Of a DNA stretch of 64,000 nt, positions 62,631 through 64,000 are shown piece after piece. The position numbers and the translations under genes are program-made. Numbering within the stretch: position 1 is the first letter of the stretch; every line of letters begins with the position of its first letter. The notes beneath the pieces were generated by a model, which saw only the letters and a program-made list of their open reading frames with translations, was not told the origin of the DNA and searched no databases. Source of the stretch: Paenibacillus wulumuqiensis (GTDB taxonomy: Bacteria > Bacillota > Bacilli > Paenibacillales > Paenibacillaceae); NCBI RefSeq assembly GCF_000971965.1, contig NZ_LAQP01000004.1, positions 124,001 to 188,000 of the forward strand, in the 5' to 3' direction.

Positions 62631-63998
62631 CTAGAAAATGGCGTCTGTTTCCACAATGACTTTTACATTGCGAACACTGCGGTCTTCCGGACCTTTGACA
62701 GGCAGACCGACTTTGACATGATCGGTAATATAGTCGATATTCTCCTGCGAGATGACTTCACCCGGCAGTAGAATCGGAATACCCGGTGGATAGACATAAA
62801 TGAATTCCGCAATAATCCGTCCGGCCGATTCTTCGAACGCAATCGTCTCGGTATCCCCGTAAAATGCCTCACGCGGTGTCAGTGACAGCTGCGGAATCTC
62901 CGGGATCTTGACGACCAGTTCCTTGATCTCGCGGCCGCTGCCATAAAATGCAGCAGCCATATCGGTTAGAGCACGAATCAGGATATCCACGCTGTCCTGT
63001 GTATCGCCGGGAGTCACCAGACAGAGAATATTGTACATATCACTCAGTTCAATCTCCAGATTGTAATGGTCGCGCAGCCAGTTCTCCGCATCATAACCGG
63101 TAATGCCCAGATGACGGATATGGATCGTCAGCTTGGTCGGATCATAATTGAATGTCGCTTCCCCGCCGAGCAGTTCTTCGCCAAAGCAGTACAATCCATC
63201 GATATCGTTGATCTTGCGGCGTGTCTCCTGAGCCAATCCGATGACACGCTCGGCAATCTCATGTCCGTTTATGGCCAGATTCCGGCGGGATGTATCCAGC
63301 GAAGCCAGCAAAATATAAGATGTGGAAGTAGTGGTCAGCATACTGATGATGGTCTGCACCCGCTGCGGGTTCACATGACCATTTTTTACGTTAACGTTCA
63401 GTACCGAGCTCTGGGTCATGGAGCCGCCGAGCTTGTGCACGCTGGTAGCCGCCATGTCTGCACCGGCTGCCATCGCGGATACCGGCAGCTTTTCATGGAA
63501 ATGGATCAGCACACCATGCGCTTCATCGACGAGTACCGGAACGCCGCGGCTGTGAGCCAGATCGACAATTTCCTTGAGATCGGCACATACACCGAAGTAG
63601 GTAGGGTTAATCACGAGAACCCCTTTGGCATCCGGATGACGATCGAGCGCCCGGCGTACCGAAGAGGTCGTAATACCATGGTCAATCCCCAGGTTCTCAT
63701 CACGTACAGGGGAGACAAATACCGGCTTGGCTCCGGCAAAAATAATCGCCGACATGATCGACTTGTGCACATTGCGAGGGACAATCAATTTGTCGCCCGG
63801 TGAGCATACGGTCATGATCATCGTCATGATCGCGCCGCTCGTTCCCTGCACGGAGAAATAGGTATAGTCGGCACCGAATGCATCGGCTGCCAGTTTTTGA
63901 GCCTGCTCGATCACACCCATCGGCTGATGAAGATCATCAAGTGGTGCGATGTTGATCAGATCTATAGAAAGGGCGTTATCGCCAATAAACTCTCGGAA
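62631..63998 (-). CDS. speA: Orn/Lys/Arg decarboxylase, class I (5' partial)
   Basis: 455 codons are visible; the N-terminus lies past the right edge. FSVQGTSGAIMTMIMTVCSPGDKLIVPRNVHKSIMSAI, DEAHGVLIHFHEKLP, and the PLP-lysine segment TSVHKLGGSMTQSS are present. The C-terminal domain (FYGDTETIAFEESAGRIIAEFIYVYPPGIPILLPGEVI) is also typical. It most resembles bacillar arginine decarboxylase (SpeA), used to make agmatine for polyamines. Lysine or ornithine decarboxylase cannot be excluded. Confidence 0.88.
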   Translation of the reverse strand, partial: FREFIGDNALSIDLINIAPLDDLHQPMGVIEQAQKLAADAFGADYTYFSVQGTSGAIMTMIMTVCSPGDKLIVPRNVHKSIMSAIIFAGAKPVFVSPVRDENLGIDHGITTSSVRRALDRHPDAKGVLVINPTYFGVCADLKEIVDLAHSRGVPVLVDEAHGVLIHFHEKLPVSAMAAGADMAATSVHKLGGSMTQSSVLNVNVKNGHVNPQRVQTIISMLTTTSTSYILLASLDTSRRNLAINGHEIAERVIGLAQETRRKINDIDGLYCFGEELLGGEATFNYDPTKLTIHIRHLGITGYDAENWLRDHYNLEIELSDMYNILCLVTPGDTQDSVDILIRALTDMAAAFYGSGREIKELVVKIPEIPQLSLTPREAFYGDTETIAFEESAGRIIAEFIYVYPPGIPILLPGEVISQENIDYITDHVKVGLPVKGPEDRSVRNVKVIVETDAIF

Positions 63999-64000
63999 TT

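Overview
The window looks like chromosome of a spore-former-type Bacillota, most likely Paenibacillus or a close relative. The reasons are Gram-positive ribosome binding sites (AGGAGG), a PyrR-attenuated pyr operon, Bacillus-type LexA boxes, tRNAs without encoded CCA, and families such as YdhK, DUF1292 and PBSX-type tail proteins. The genus is an inference; no rRNA is present to confirm it.

Layout. 1-3515: the end of a UvrA-like ABC ATPase, then lspA and an RluD-type pseudouridine synthase. 3516-13104: the de novo pyrimidine operon pyrR-pyrB-pyrC-carA-carB-pyrF-pyrE behind one PyrR attenuator, with no pyrP, pyrK or pyrD. 13140-14242: a CAU tRNA, two small reverse-strand genes and tRNA-Leu(UAA). 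14163-44072: a prophage of about 29.8 kb in the tRNA-Leu gene, bounded by perfect 83-bp direct repeats. 44200-64000: host genes (AraC regulator with ThuA and Gfo/Idh/MocA genes, ung, a Big2 surface protein, a LexA-like small regulator, tRNA-Val, acetyltransferases, ydhK, racE, an SOS-box gene, a metallo-beta-lactamase-fold enzyme, a DUF1292 protein, and part of an Orn/Lys/Arg decarboxylase).

The prophage encodes a contractile-tailed phage: TerL, portal, minor head protein, an SGNH hydrolase with a small partner, scaffold, SU10-type capsid, connectors, sheath, tube, a frameshifted tail chaperone (slippery A AAA AAC), tape measure, PBSX-like baseplate proteins, fibre, and a BhlA/M15 peptidase/holin lysis set. 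After lysis come AT-rich genes (membrane protein, orphan HicB, AlbA_2-domain protein), a repressor-type HTH gene with a divergent operator/promoter region, a sigma-like factor next to a LexA box, a few DNA-binding genes with a candidate iteron origin, the small terminase and a tyrosine integrase. The att site lies between terS and terL, so integration splits the packaging module across the two ends of the prophage.

Three loci carry LexA boxes: the prophage sigma-like gene, a 93-aa protein that is only a LexA-like DNA-binding domain, and a WYL-like gene whose promoter holds one box in the spacer and one downstream. Several decayed genes are visible: a MerR-type regulator, a prophage membrane protein, and a fragment next to the repressor. 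The points most worth checking are the SOS-linked small regulators, the capsid-module SGNH hydrolase, the split terminase layout and the candidate origin.
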